This document shows, piece after piece, positions 7,924 through 17,251 of a stretch of 64,000 nt of DNA. The stretch is from assembly GCF_001429545.1 (NCBI RefSeq), contig NZ_LMSP01000012.1:121157-185156 (forward strand). Direction: 5' to 3'. This DNA is from Paenibacillus sp. Soil787. GTDB lineage: Bacteria > Bacillota > Bacilli > Paenibacillales > NBRC-103111. A program made the translations under genes and the position numbers. Positions within the stretch are counted from its first letter, which is position 1. The number at the start of each line of letters is the position of its first letter. The notes below the pieces were generated by a model that ran no database searches, was not told the origin of the DNA, and was given only the letters and a program-made list of their open reading frames with translations.

Positions 7924-9630
7924 TTATTTTTTATAAACTTTGTCATAGGCATCCTGATAGATTTTGATGAATTGATCCATGCCGGAATCTTTAAGGCCTT
8001 TCAAGTAAGCATCCCAGTCTTTGTCAATGCTTTTAGCCCCCATGATAAACTGCAGCATGGACTGTTTGACGTAATCTGTAATGATCGGCTTCAATTGCTT
8101 AACTTGATTGGCTTGATCGCTAGTCAAGAAAATATCTGTCGGGAATTCTTCTTTCGGTTGATGTCCTTCGTATAATTCCTTGGTGGCCTTGTACAAGCGA
8201 GTTTCCAAGCCATCCATTGTATAGATTTCCTGACTGGCTGCATAAGCAGTTTCGCGATATTCAGCCGAACGAAGGTTCGGTCCCATTTGATTCCAATGGT
8301 CGTTCTGCACCTGTCCTACCCCGTAAGACGTTTCTTTCACCTTGAACTTAGCTGCGGTTCCACGCGTATTTTTATCGTTCGAATCCGCCTTCACCCAGTT
8401 GCGTCCTTCTTCCCCAGAGTTGGACATTGTCGTCCCCTCTTCTGAGTACAGATAATCGGCTATACGAATGGCCGCTTCCGGACTTTTATTTTTATTCGTT
8501 ATTGCAAACACCGAGTTCCCGATACCGATGTAGTGTGCTGTGAATGAGGCCCCGTCAGGTCCTGTAAGCGGCGCGATCGGATCATAATCTTTGTGTCGTG
8601 TTGCTGCCGGTGATGCATCCGTGAATTCACCGAACCAGCCTGCTGGAATAGCACCGGCAATCGCCGCATCAGGACTATTCCCTTTTTGGGTAAGCGCATC
8701 CGATTTTTGTGTAAATGCTTCCTTATCAATCAAGCCTTCCGCATACAGTTTGTTCAAAAATTGCAGACCTTTTTTGAAGCCTGGTTGGTCGACCGATGTT
8801 GCCAGTTTGCCGCCGTTCATCGTGAAATAGTTGTTATCCGCATTGTAATAGACGAACGCGTTCATCACGAACGTCTCAACATCCGTGTGCCAACCAGTCG
8901 GAGAACCCGTGAACGCAATTTCATCAGCCTTACCGTTTCCATTCGGATCTTTTTCTTTAAAAGCTTTCAACATGTTATAGAAATCGTCAGTCGTCTTCGG
9001 TGCGCTAAGACCGAGCTTTTGCAACCATTTTGTGTTCACCCACATTTTGGCTGAGAACTGGCAGTGATAGCATTCATTTACGGAAGGGATCGCATAAATA
9101 TTGCCATCTGGTGCTGTGATCGCCTTCTCCAAATACGAAATGTCTTTAAACGCTTTCTTAATGTTCGGTGCGTATTGATCGATTAACTTGTTTAACGGGA
9201 TCAATACGCCTTGTTGACCGTACAGCAGCTGCTCTTCTTTTGTTAGATTCCCTTGCATGAAAATATCGGGATAGTCGCCGCTGGCGAGCAACAGCTGCTT
9301 TTTCTCATTCAACGCCGCTGATTCTCCCGGTACAAGCTGCCAGTTCAAATGAACATTCGTCTTATCTTCCAAATACTTGGTAAACCAATTTGTATTCAAA
9401 TCTGCGATATTAGCCGATTGCGGCGCGAAAGCACTCATCGTAATTTTATTTTTGGCGATAGGAAAGCCTGTTGCATTAACGTTCGCTCCCCCGGCCGCAC
9501 TTCCTCCCCCATTAGGGCTTGCGCTATCCTTCGGCTCATCACCTTTGGAAGTACATCCGATTACAAGCGAAGTGATGAATAAAATCAGGACCACCAATAA
9601 CCATGTTTTTCTGGTTCTTCTACTTACCAT
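7924..9630 (-). CDS. extracellular solute-binding lipoprotein, LplA type
   Basis: A 568-residue substrate-binding lipoprotein. A basic start (RRTRK), a hydrophobic stretch and the lipobox VIGC near residue 20 direct lipidation and attachment outside the membrane. The size and the motifs GYPD...FMQGNLTKEEQ and GSPTGWHTD are typical of the LplA/YtcQ family that feeds LplB/LplC permeases with oligosaccharides, often plant cell-wall derived. The ATG at 9630 has AAGGAGGG 8 nt upstream, so the longer frame to 9720 is rejected. It is third in the operon after two permease genes. Confidence 0.9.
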   Translation of the reverse strand: MVSRRTRKTWLLVVLILFITSLVIGCTSKGDEPKDSASPNGGGSAAGGANVNATGFPIAKNKITMSAFAPQSANIADLNTNWFTKYLEDKTNVHLNWQLVPGESAALNEKKQLLLASGDYPDIFMQGNLTKEEQLLYGQQGVLIPLNKLIDQYAPNIKKAFKDISYLEKAITAPDGNIYAIPSVNECYHCQFSAKMWVNTKWLQKLGLSAPKTTDDFYNMLKAFKEKDPNGNGKADEIAFTGSPTGWHTDVETFVMNAFVYYNADNNYFTMNGGKLATSVDQPGFKKGLQFLNKLYAEGLIDKEAFTQKSDALTQKGNSPDAAIAGAIPAGWFGEFTDASPAATRHKDYDPIAPLTGPDGASFTAHYIGIGNSVFAITNKNKSPEAAIRIADYLYSEEGTTMSNSGEEGRNWVKADSNDKNTRGTAAKFKVKETSYGVGQVQNDHWNQMGPNLRSAEYRETAYAASQEIYTMDGLETRLYKATKELYEGHQPKEEFPTDIFLTSDQANQVKQLKPIITDYVKQSMLQFIMGAKSIDKDWDAYLKGLKDSGMDQFIKIYQDAYDKVYKK

Positions 9631-9726
9631 ATTCCAAACCCTCCTTGTTTTTAATAGCCAATTAAGCCTCTGGGGCAAACCTGAGCAGATCTTGCCTCGC
9701 ATTCCTCCTTTCAATAGCAACTACAC

Positions 9727-10662
9727 TCAACCTTTCAGAGAACCAATCAATAACCCCTTCACAAAATGTCTTTGTACAAATGGATACAAAATAAGAACAG
9801 GTGCGCTTGCGACGACGATTAGCGAATATTTAAGCAGCTCCTTCAATCCTTGCCTTTCCGCAAGTTCTCTCACATCTTTAATCATCGTAGGATCAATCGA
9901 GTTCAGAATCAGAATGTTCCTTAAAATGAGCTGCAGCGGATACAGCTTAGCCGATTTCAAGAAAATTAACGCTTCAAAATAGGAATTCCAATAGCCAATG
10001 GCGTACATGAGCACTAGAACAGCGATGATAGGTTTGGAAAGCGGGATCACGATTCGAAATAAAAACTTAAAGTCGCTGCATCCATCCAAATGTGCGGCTT
10101 CCGTTAATTCTGAAGGAATTGACGTCTGGAAAAACGTCCTCGCCAGAATGACCTGCCATACCGAAATCGCGCCTGGAATAATCATCGCCCATCTCGTATC
10201 GAGCAAGCCCATTCCCTTGACGGTCAAATAATAAGGAATTAATCCCCCACTGAACAGCATCGTAAAAACGAATAGTGCCGTAATGACGTTGCGTCCATAA
10301 AAGTTTTTTCGGGAAAGCGGATAAGCAGCCGTTATCGTTAACGAAACGCTAAGCAGGGTCCCAAAGAAGAGATAGAACAAAGAGTTACCGTACCCCGTCA
10401 AGATCTGCGGATTTTGAAATACGGCTTGATAGCCACGAAGTGTAGGTTCAACCGGGAACAGCCAAACCTTGCCTGAAATGACCGCTGATGACGAGCTGAA
10501 TGATGAACTAACAATGTAGATGAGCGGATAAGCTACGATAATCAAGCATAGGATCAAAAACAAATAGACAAAGAACAAATAAATTCTGTCCACACTGTTT
10601 TCAAGAATGCGGGTAGGTGCCTTTCGCACTTCTAGCGTCAAAGTCTGATCGGGATTTACCAT
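9727..10662 (-). CDS. carbohydrate ABC transporter permease, LplC/YtcP type
   Basis: A 311-residue membrane protein of the MalG class with six predicted membrane segments. The first spans residues 28-52. The EAA loop (TEAAHLDGCSDFKFLFRIVIPLSKP), which docks the ATPase, is near residue 190. It has a strong AGGAGG ribosome site. It lies 12 nt after the first permease gene in the same operon. No ATPase gene is present, so a shared MsmX-like ATPase elsewhere probably drives it, as is usual for this family. Confidence 0.92.
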   Translation of the reverse strand: MVNPDQTLTLEVRKAPTRILENSVDRIYLFFVYLFLILCLIIVAYPLIYIVSSSFSSSSAVISGKVWLFPVEPTLRGYQAVFQNPQILTGYGNSLFYLFFGTLLSVSLTITAAYPLSRKNFYGRNVITALFVFTMLFSGGLIPYYLTVKGMGLLDTRWAMIIPGAISVWQVILARTFFQTSIPSELTEAAHLDGCSDFKFLFRIVIPLSKPIIAVLVLMYAIGYWNSYFEALIFLKSAKLYPLQLILRNILILNSIDPTMIKDVRELAERQGLKELLKYSLIVVASAPVLILYPFVQRHFVKGLLIGSLKG

Positions 10663-10674
10663 TTTTTCTTCCTC

Positions 10675-11580
10675 CTACCACAAACTCGTCTCCGAATTTT
10701 TTCTTGCCACATAGTTGACTATAATGAGCAGCAGCAAATTTACGATTGAATTAAACAGTCCGACTGCAGCGGAGAAACTGAAATTCGCTCCGACCAAGCC
10801 CATTTTGTAAACATAAGTGGAAATAACCTCAGACGTCCCAACATTAATCGCATTTTGCATCAAGTACACCTTCTCGAAGCCAACATTCATGATTTGCCCT
10901 GCATTCAAAATGAGCAAGATGACGGCAGTCGGCATTAGGCTCGGCAAATCGATATGAATCATCCGTTGAAAACGGGATGCACCATCCACCTTAGCCGCCT
11001 CATACAAATGCGGGTCTACCCCTGCAAGAGCGGCAATGTAAATGACCGAGGCGTATCCTGTGAATTGCCAAACGTCGGAAAGTACATACACGGTTTTGAA
11101 ATACTCCGGCTTTGACATGATATTTTCAGCTGGAAATCCGAACTTATCTGCCAAGAGATGGACGAAGCCAAGCTGCGGCGAAAGGAAAAGCATAATAATC
11201 GAAACCATGATGACCGTTGAAATGAAATACGGCGCGAATGTGACCAGCTGTACAGCCCGCTTAAAAATCCCATTTCTCAATTCATTCAATGCTAGAGCAA
11301 GTATAATCGGCGCCGGAAACCCGATAAGAAGCGAGTAAAGGCTAAGCAGCGACGTGTTCTTGATAACCCTCCAAAAAATAGGCAGATGGAAAAAGTCTAA
11401 AAAGTGCTTAAAACCAATCCAATCGCTTCCCCATATCCCTTTGGTCACCATATAATTTTTGAAAGCGATCTGCACGCCTGCCATAGGTACGTATTTAAAA
11501 ATTATCAAATACACGAGTGACGGCAAGATAATCAGATAGAGTTGCCAGTTTTTCTTTACCATTCTAAGTGCTATACTCAT
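10675..11580 (-). CDS. carbohydrate ABC transporter permease, LplB/YteP type
   Basis: A 301-residue inner-membrane permease of the MalF class. The start LYLIILPSLVYLIIFKYVPMAGVQIAF is typical of the LplB family. The EAA loop YEAAKVDGASRFQRMIHIDLP is near residue 200. The ATG at 11580 is preceded by AGGGGGAG at 5-6 nt, better than the upstream frame start. It is first gene of the operon. A cre-like site lies 37 nt upstream, and a YesM/YesN two-component system is divergently encoded, as often seen for such importers. Confidence 0.92.
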   Translation of the reverse strand: MSIALRMVKKNWQLYLIILPSLVYLIIFKYVPMAGVQIAFKNYMVTKGIWGSDWIGFKHFLDFFHLPIFWRVIKNTSLLSLYSLLIGFPAPIILALALNELRNGIFKRAVQLVTFAPYFISTVIMVSIIMLFLSPQLGFVHLLADKFGFPAENIMSKPEYFKTVYVLSDVWQFTGYASVIYIAALAGVDPHLYEAAKVDGASRFQRMIHIDLPSLMPTAVILLILNAGQIMNVGFEKVYLMQNAINVGTSEVISTYVYKMGLVGANFSFSAAVGLFNSIVNLLLLIIVNYVARKNSETSLW

Positions 11581-11616
11581 GATACTCCCCCTCACTACAT
11601 TTACGTTAAAGTTATT

Positions 11617-11630
11617 ATTAAGCGCTTACA
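11617..11630 (-). promoter_or_regulatory. catabolite-responsive element (cre)-like site
   Basis: On the minus strand TGTAAGCGCTTAAT matches the CcpA consensus TGWAANCGNTNWCA at 12 of 14 positions. The two final bases differ. It sits between the importer operon and the divergent sensor kinase, so CcpA could repress either. Confidence 0.5.
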
Positions 11631-11754
11631 GGATCTATGATATAGGAGCTAGAATTAAATTTATAGTGATCATTCTTAAGCAGTAGTGTCCGTTCATAAG
11701 GTGGTGAAATGAGTCATAGCGAAGCCAACGATTAACTTTCAAAACTTATCCATA

Positions 11755-13491
11755 GTGAAAAAAATGGCGATTGGCTATATCGTCATCATCTTCATTCCGA
11801 TTATTTCGTCCGGCCTGTTTCTGTATAACCAGAACTACAACAGTTTTCTCGAAGAGTATGCGCAAGGCAGGCAGAAAATTGTTAATCAGGTACTTAACAA
11901 CTTAAATGTGAGCACGGTGCAGATCGAATCCGCCTATCAGCTGTTTCAAAATAATTCGAATACCATTGCTTATTTAAGCGGGAATTATCGGACCGATTTC
12001 GATCAAGTATCCAATTTTTTGACCTACATTAGACCCTTATTTTCTTATATTCTATCATCCAATCGACTGATCGACAGCATGACCATCTATATGGAGCAGC
12101 AGAACGGTATGATTTTTCGGCCCGAAATGGCCAAGATGGACGAGTCCAAATTAGATGATAGCATCAAGAAACTTCCGCTCGGTGTTGGAAAATGGATTAC
12201 ATTAAACAACGGGTCGAATCCAGACATCAATCTACATTTTGTCCATAAAATCGGAAACCGGAATTTTGAGCAGGATATCGGTCTCCTCGATATTAAAGTA
12301 ACTTCAAAATTGATTAAGCCTTTGTTAGAATCATTAAATTTGAACAACAGAAGCAATTTATATGTTCTCGATCAGGATCACCAAGTCATTTCTCTTGTGG
12401 AAAAAATCCCCTTGTCTCAGGATTCCGAACAGGCCCTATTTGCCGATGTTTTCCAATCGAAAGCAAAATACTCGTATCAACAAGTGAACGGAAATAAAAT
12501 GCTCATTGAATCGTTTTTTGCCGAAAACCTTAAGCTGCAGTTTGTCATGATTGAGCAAGTTGACGACGTCTTTATTGGCATCAAAAAAAATAAGTACGTA
12601 CTCGTATTAACGGTGTCCATCCTTTTATTACTACTTTCCGGCATTTACTATCTGATCGCCAGTTCCATTACGAAGCGCATTTTGAAGCTTTCCAAACATA
12701 TGCGTCAGGTTGATGAAAATCATTTCCCACTCTATCACGGGGAAATTAATAAGGATGAGGTCGGGCATTTGACCACCGCTTATAATGCGATGATCAGGCG
12801 CATGGATGAGCTGGTAAATACCGTACACCGCTCGGAAATGCTGCGGAAGGAATCAGCCTATCTCATGATGCAGGCCCAAATCAAGCCTCATTTCCTGTAC
12901 AATACCCTTGAATCAATTCGCATGATCGCCGAAACGAACGATGACCCAGAAGCAGCTGAGATGTCCTATACACTTGGCAAACTATTTCGCTACAGCCTAT
13001 CGGGAACGAAAAGAGAGACTTTGCTGAAAGAAGAAGTTGAAAATGTTCAAGATTATATCAAAATCCAGCAAATTCGACTGGCTGACCGGCTGCAAGTATC
13101 TTTCGATATTGACGCTGATATCGATAATTTTCATTGCCCCCACTACATGCTGCAGCCGATTATTGAAAACAGCATTGTTCACGGGATCGCAAATGTAAGA
13201 AAACAAGGCACGCTTTCGATCCGCATTTGGGAAAATTCCGAGTGTATGTTCATTGCCGTTGAGGATTCTGGTGCAGGTATTGAGCAAGAAAGGCTTGTGC
13301 TCATCCAAGGCGTCTTAAACGGTAAAATGGATGTCCAACATTTGCAGACGGATGGAGGGGGTCTCGGTATTTTCAATGTCAACGAACGTGTAAAAATGTT
13401 TTTTGGTGAAAGTTCGGGCATTCAATTGGAGAGTAAGCTTAACGTGGGGACTACTTGTTTACTCAAGTTAGCTAAGGGGGCAGCACAATGA
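11755..13491 (+). CDS. YesM-type sensor histidine kinase
   Basis: A 578-residue membrane kinase. Membrane segments lie near residues 4-24 and 283-303 and enclose an extracellular sensing domain. HAMP follows (about 305-357). The phosphoacceptor His is near 379 in QIKPHFLYNTLE, and the ATPase N-box is LQPIIENSIVHG near 465. It probably senses sugar or binding-protein state and phosphorylates the adjacent regulator; the genes overlap by 4 nt. The start is uncertain. GTG at 11755 lacks a ribosome site, while AAGGTGG precedes an ATG at 11709 in another frame that stops after 8 codons. Confidence 0.9.
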   Translation: MKKMAIGYIVIIFIPIISSGLFLYNQNYNSFLEEYAQGRQKIVNQVLNNLNVSTVQIESAYQLFQNNSNTIAYLSGNYRTDFDQVSNFLTYIRPLFSYILSSNRLIDSMTIYMEQQNGMIFRPEMAKMDESKLDDSIKKLPLGVGKWITLNNGSNPDINLHFVHKIGNRNFEQDIGLLDIKVTSKLIKPLLESLNLNNRSNLYVLDQDHQVISLVEKIPLSQDSEQALFADVFQSKAKYSYQQVNGNKMLIESFFAENLKLQFVMIEQVDDVFIGIKKNKYVLVLTVSILLLLLSGIYYLIASSITKRILKLSKHMRQVDENHFPLYHGEINKDEVGHLTTAYNAMIRRMDELVNTVHRSEMLRKESAYLMMQAQIKPHFLYNTLESIRMIAETNDDPEAAEMSYTLGKLFRYSLSGTKRETLLKEEVENVQDYIKIQQIRLADRLQVSFDIDADIDNFHCPHYMLQPIIENSIVHGIANVRKQGTLSIRIWENSECMFIAVEDSGAGIEQERLVLIQGVLNGKMDVQHLQTDGGGLGIFNVNERVKMFFGESSGIQLESKLNVGTTCLLKLAKGAAQ

Positions 13492-15005
13492 AGCTGATGG
13501 TTGTCGATGATGAGCCAATCATTTTAAACGGAATTATCCGCATGATCCAGAAAGCGAACACATCGTTTATCGAAATCGTCGGCGCTGCCGACGGCATTGA
13601 TGCCTTGCAGAAGCTCGCCTATTTTCAGCCCGATTTGATCCTTACGGATATTCATATGCCGGAAATGGACGGACTCGCACTTATTAAAGAAGTACAAGCT
13701 CTGAACCTTTGCAGCCGTTTCGTAATTTTAACCGGTTATGGCGATTTCGCCTATGCTAGACAAGCTCTGCGCTATCAAGTCATCGATTATTTGTTGAAGC
13801 CGATTAATAAGGAAGAACTGCTTACTGTACTCTCGAAAGTTGAGCAAACGATTCGGGAGGAACAGCAAATGACCACCCAGCATGACTTACTGCTGCTCAA
13901 AGAGCATATCCTTTACAACACGCCATTGGAGGACATGCCGCTGAGGCCTGAGCAGCTGCATACCCTACTTCCTGATCCGTATACGACGATCATCGTATTC
14001 CAAGCCTACGAGAGTGTTCCCCTTTTGACAGCCGAACGTCTGGAACGTATTTGTGCCCTTCTGGCGCACGTTTGCAAGAAAACTTACACCGTCCAGTCCC
14101 GTTTCTTACGGCAAACTGTCCTCATTGCGAACGGTGTGCATGTACCGACAGACGAAGATTTTCAGCGTGCATGTGGCGAGTTGTTCGATACAAGGAGGAT
14201 ACTGGGCAGCGGATATTGCATTGGGGTCAGTGTGAGGAAGAACGATAACGATAATTTGCGAGAACTGTATATTGAAGCGATGGCTGCGATGTTATTCAAT
14301 CGGTACTTTTCCAACTCCAATTTGACGATACACAGACCCGAGTCGGAGAACCTTCATAATGACTATGATCATCTTGTGCAATATATTGAGCATTCGCTTG
14401 TCCAGCAGATTACGATCGAGCAGATAGAAAAGGACATCCAGTCCATACTGCCTCATTTCTCAGGCCATGCCGATTGCAATAACAAGCTGCGTGAGAAGTT
14501 TCTTATCTGTGTTGGCGTCTACTTGCAGAGTGTTGGTCTAACGCCAGAAACCATTTGGGGTGAACATGGGGCAATCAAACTATTTTCGCCCGGCCACACC
14601 CCGCATGAGAATATTAGTGTATCAGAGATCATCGCTCAGCTAATTCGCTATGCACGCAGCACCGATCGCCACCAGCCTAACACACAGGCAATCGATAAAA
14701 TCGTCGCTTTCGTGGAACAAAATTACAAGCTGGATTTATCGCTCGATGCCGTTGCGGATCATGTGCAAATGCATCCCAATTATATCAGTATGTTGTTTCG
14801 TAAAGAGATGGGACTAACCTTCCTCCACTACTTGCATACGTTCCGACTTGCGAAAGCCAAGCAGATCATGCAGGAGAATCCGGAATGGCCGATCAACACC
14901 ATTGCGGAGCTTGTTGGTTACGAAAATCCGCGGCACTTTTTCAAAGTGTTCAAAAAATTTGAAAATGTCACTCCGGGGCAATACCGGCTTGGAATATCTT
15001 CGTGA
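13488..15005 (+). CDS. YesN-type response regulator with AraC DNA-binding domain
   Basis: A 505-residue regulator. The receiver domain has acidic residues D7-D8, phosphoacceptor D54 (LTDIHMPEM) and K104. A long central linker follows, then a C-terminal AraC/XylS double helix-turn-helix (about 400-503, ending with NPRHFFKVFKKFENVTPGQYR). It overlaps the kinase stop by 4 nt and has its own AAGGGGG site. It most likely activates the divergent sugar-import operon. This pairing with LplABC-type importers is common in Paenibacillus. Confidence 0.92.
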   Translation: MKLMVVDDEPIILNGIIRMIQKANTSFIEIVGAADGIDALQKLAYFQPDLILTDIHMPEMDGLALIKEVQALNLCSRFVILTGYGDFAYARQALRYQVIDYLLKPINKEELLTVLSKVEQTIREEQQMTTQHDLLLLKEHILYNTPLEDMPLRPEQLHTLLPDPYTTIIVFQAYESVPLLTAERLERICALLAHVCKKTYTVQSRFLRQTVLIANGVHVPTDEDFQRACGELFDTRRILGSGYCIGVSVRKNDNDNLRELYIEAMAAMLFNRYFSNSNLTIHRPESENLHNDYDHLVQYIEHSLVQQITIEQIEKDIQSILPHFSGHADCNNKLREKFLICVGVYLQSVGLTPETIWGEHGAIKLFSPGHTPHENISVSEIIAQLIRYARSTDRHQPNTQAIDKIVAFVEQNYKLDLSLDAVADHVQMHPNYISMLFRKEMGLTFLHYLHTFRLAKAKQIMQENPEWPINTIAELVGYENPRHFFKVFKKFENVTPGQYRLGISS

Positions 15006-15152
15006 TGAATTTCCGAAACTTCATCCCTTCGAATTATGAGAAAACCTCTATCGAGGCCATTCAAAGATGAGCGACCGCGTTTAGAGGTAAGTTTTATCGC
15101 CAATAAGAAAGCGGTTTTCGTGATCCGAAAACTTATACTTTCTTATGTGGTA

Positions 15153-15181
15153 AAAAAGCCGCTACTAGAGCGGCTTTTTTC
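15153..15181. terminator. bidirectional terminator
   Basis: AAAAAAGCCGCT and AGCGGCTTTTTT enclose ACTAG, between the convergent response-regulator and aldo/keto reductase genes. A second hairpin (GTTTTCG/CGAAAAC) lies just upstream near 15112-15131. Confidence 0.9.
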
Positions 15182-15190
15182 TTAAACATT

Positions 15191-16171
15191 TTACCAAGCA
15201 TATGCCTGAGGAGCTGCCCCCCCTGGACCTGGGAAGATTTCATCTAGTTTCTGCAGCGTTGATTCGTCTAGAACAATATCAACAACACGCAATGTATTTT
15301 GAAATTGTTCTAACGTACGCGGCCCAATAATCGGTGCTGTCATTGCCGGGTGAACAAGTGTCCATGCCAATGCCACATTCGCTTCACTCTCACCAAGTTC
15401 CTTGCTTAACGACGAGAAAGCCTCCAGCTGTGCACGAAACTTCTCTACCCTTTCAGGGTTACTCGCACGTTTAGATCCCTCAATCGGCTTCAAAGCATTG
15501 CCGCCTAACAGTCCTCCATCTAGCGGGCTCCATGCGATTACGCCAATTCCAAGTTCTTGAGCCGCTGGCAGTACTTCTAGTTCAGGCAGCCTGCATAGCA
15601 AGCTGTATTTGTGCTGCTCAGAGACGAGACCAATTAGATGACGAGCTTTGGCTTCATATTGCGCTTTAACCAAATCACGGCCTGCAAAGTTACTAGAGCC
15701 AACATAGCCGATCTTCCCTTGGTACACCGGGACTTGAAAAGCTTCCCAAAGCTCATCCCAAGATACATTCCGATCCACATGGTGCATCTGATAAAGCTCA
15801 ATATGATCCGTTTGTAGGCGGTGTAACGACGCGTCCAAGTGACGACGAAGCTTGTAAGCGGAAAGTCCGCCTTCCCGGTTAGGTCCGTCATTCACATCAT
15901 GCATATCTCCATAGAACTTCGTAGCTAGGATTGTTTTCTCTCTCCGTCCGCCGCCTTGTGCGAACCAGCGACCAATAATTTCCTCCGTACGCCCAGCATT
16001 CTCTCCCCAACCATAAATATTTGCCGTATCGAAAAAGTTGATTCCAGCATCCAATGCAGCATCCATGATTCGAAAAGCTTCTTTTTCCTCTGTATCTACA
16101 CCGAAGTTCATCGTTCCAAGGCACAATTTACTGACTTTTAAGCCCGAACGACCTAAGTAAGTATATTTCAT
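15191..16171 (-). CDS. aldo/keto reductase
   Basis: A 326-residue TIM-barrel oxidoreductase. The tetrad is visible: Asp and Tyr in FFDTANIYGWG, Lys in ILATKFYG and His in LYQMHHVDR. It reduces aldehydes or ketones with NADPH. The C-terminal PIIGPRTLEQFQNTL is the cofactor-binding segment. The ATG at 16171 has a GGAGGCG ribosome site, and the frame beyond it is rejected. The promoter holds AAAAGTACGCACTTTT, whose core is also found before the PRISE reductase, suggesting common HxlR control in response to electrophiles or aldehydes. Confidence 0.9.
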   Translation of the reverse strand: MKYTYLGRSGLKVSKLCLGTMNFGVDTEEKEAFRIMDAALDAGINFFDTANIYGWGENAGRTEEIIGRWFAQGGGRREKTILATKFYGDMHDVNDGPNREGGLSAYKLRRHLDASLHRLQTDHIELYQMHHVDRNVSWDELWEAFQVPVYQGKIGYVGSSNFAGRDLVKAQYEAKARHLIGLVSEQHKYSLLCRLPELEVLPAAQELGIGVIAWSPLDGGLLGGNALKPIEGSKRASNPERVEKFRAQLEAFSSLSKELGESEANVALAWTLVHPAMTAPIIGPRTLEQFQNTLRVVDIVLDESTLQKLDEIFPGPGGAAPQAYAW

Positions 16172-16220
16172 CTTTATCGCCTCCATTTCAACATTATCAT
16201 ACCTGAATCTGGGCGGCTTC

Positions 16221-16236
16221 AAAAGTACGCACTTTT
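16221..16236. promoter_or_regulatory. palindromic operator candidate of the aldo/keto reductase
   Basis: AAAAGTACGCACTTTT is nearly symmetric and 50 nt upstream of the start codon. A second palindrome follows at 16265-16282, with ACTTAC and AGTAAGT arms around CTAGA. The first matches the site at 3205-3219 base for base over 15 nt in inverted orientation. Confidence 0.55.
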
Positions 16237-16311
16237 CCTTAACATAGTTGGTTTTGGGTAATCTACTTACCTAGAAGTAAGTACTATTTTGATAAAAAAT
16301 AGCCCGAAAAA

Positions 16312-16340
16312 CAAAAAAAGCCGCGACTAGCGCGACATTC
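16312..16340 (-). terminator. Rho-independent terminator of the phnA-like gene
   Basis: On the minus strand GTCGCG pairs with CGCGGC (one G-T pair) and is followed by TTTTTTT. Confidence 0.7.
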
Positions 16341-16344
16341 AAGC

Positions 16345-16686
16345 TTAAACCTTTTTAACAAATTCAGATTTTAATTTCATAGCTCCGAAATCATCAATTT
16401 TGCAATCAATATCATGGTCTCCATCAACCAGACGTATATTTTTAACTTTTGTGCCTATTTTTATGACGGATGAACTTCCTTTTACTTTGAGGTCTTTAAT
16501 TACTGTTACCGTATCGCCGTCGTTTAAGACATTTCCATTGGCATCTTTAACAATTTTGTTATCGGCACGATCTTCCGTTTCCAATTCTAACGTCCACTCA
16601 TGCGCACATTCTGGGCAAATCAATAGACTCCCATCTTCGTAAGTGTACGCGGATTGACATTTTGGGCAATTTGGTAATTCTAGCAT
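16345..16686 (-). CDS. PhnA-like zinc-ribbon protein
   Basis: A 113-residue protein with an N-terminal zinc ribbon (CPKC...CPEC, residues 6-26) and the C-terminal PhnA domain ([27 protein letters not shown]). It is named after the E. coli phosphonate cluster, but the family is not required for phosphonate use and its role is unknown. The frame extends to 16704. The Met at 16686 ([10 protein letters not shown]) matches the usual family start best, although its ribosome site is only moderate. Monocistronic. Confidence 0.85.
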   Translation of the reverse strand: MLELPNCPKCQSAYTYEDGSLLICPECAHEWTLELETEDRADNKIVKDANGNVLNDGDTVTVIKDLKVKGSSSVIKIGTKVKNIRLVDGDHDIDCKIDDFGAMKLKSEFVKKV

Positions 16687-16839
16687 TAATCTCATTTCCC
16701 CCATTCGTTATATGCTTATATACTGCCATAGTCTGCTCAAATTAACAACCCTTCTTCCTTCCTTCTTGTCGTACAAATGTACAAACACACTTGCCGCTTT
16801 TGCATTTACTGTATTAATGAAGGAAGGAGAAGTGATAGG

Positions 16840-17220
16840 ATGATTGCAAAGCGAGTGACATTCTCAACTGGTATTCTGCGGAGGCCAAATAAAACGAAGT
16901 TTGCCCTTGTCGATGTCGTTAACTTCAATAAAAAGTGCTCCTGCAGGGTAACGGTACAAGTGTTTGACTGGTCCACGGGTTCACCGATTCCCTTGAAGGT
17001 AAGTCCTTGCAACAGAAATAAATGTACGGTAACAGTTGCAGGGGGTAAATCGGTTTTCTTGTTTGCAGACGTGTCAAAGGTAAAGTTTAAGTATGAGGTT
17101 CGCATTACACAGCATAAGGATCGCAAGTTAGTAACGAACGTAACTGGTGTTACGAATGCACCTTTTACGCCACAAGAAGGGGATACGGTGCTTCAACGAA
17201 GTTTAATAAGAATAAAATAG
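16840..17220 (+). CDS. uncharacterised protein of a Bacillales family (126 aa)
   Basis: The ATG at 16840 follows a GGAGAAG site. The longer frame from 16777 has none. The product begins RVTFSTGILRRPNKTKFALV and is rich in beta-forming residues with regular Val/Thr alternation, ending NPQEG-like (PFTPQEGDTVLQRSL). It has three cysteine-containing turns (KKCSCRV, SPCNRNKC) and no signal peptide or membrane segment. It resembles a small beta-sandwich protein that I recall only as hypothetical in Bacillus and Paenibacillus. Its spore or surface location is a guess. A strong terminator follows. Confidence 0.7.
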   Translation: MIAKRVTFSTGILRRPNKTKFALVDVVNFNKKCSCRVTVQVFDWSTGSPIPLKVSPCNRNKCTVTVAGGKSVFLFADVSKVKFKYEVRITQHKDRKLVTNVTGVTNAPFTPQEGDTVLQRSLIRIK

Positions 17221-17251
17221 TTTCACTATTTTAGCTAAAAAAACAAAAACG

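Noticed and set aside
8591..9054. Plus-strand open frames opposite the solute-binding protein gene
   Set aside because: They are antisense shadows of a well-supported gene and show no domain.
598..15144. Shared 16-mer AAACTTATACTTTCTT at 598-613 and 15129-15144
   Set aside because: Both copies are next to terminators and AT-rich. Two copies alone do not establish a repeat element.
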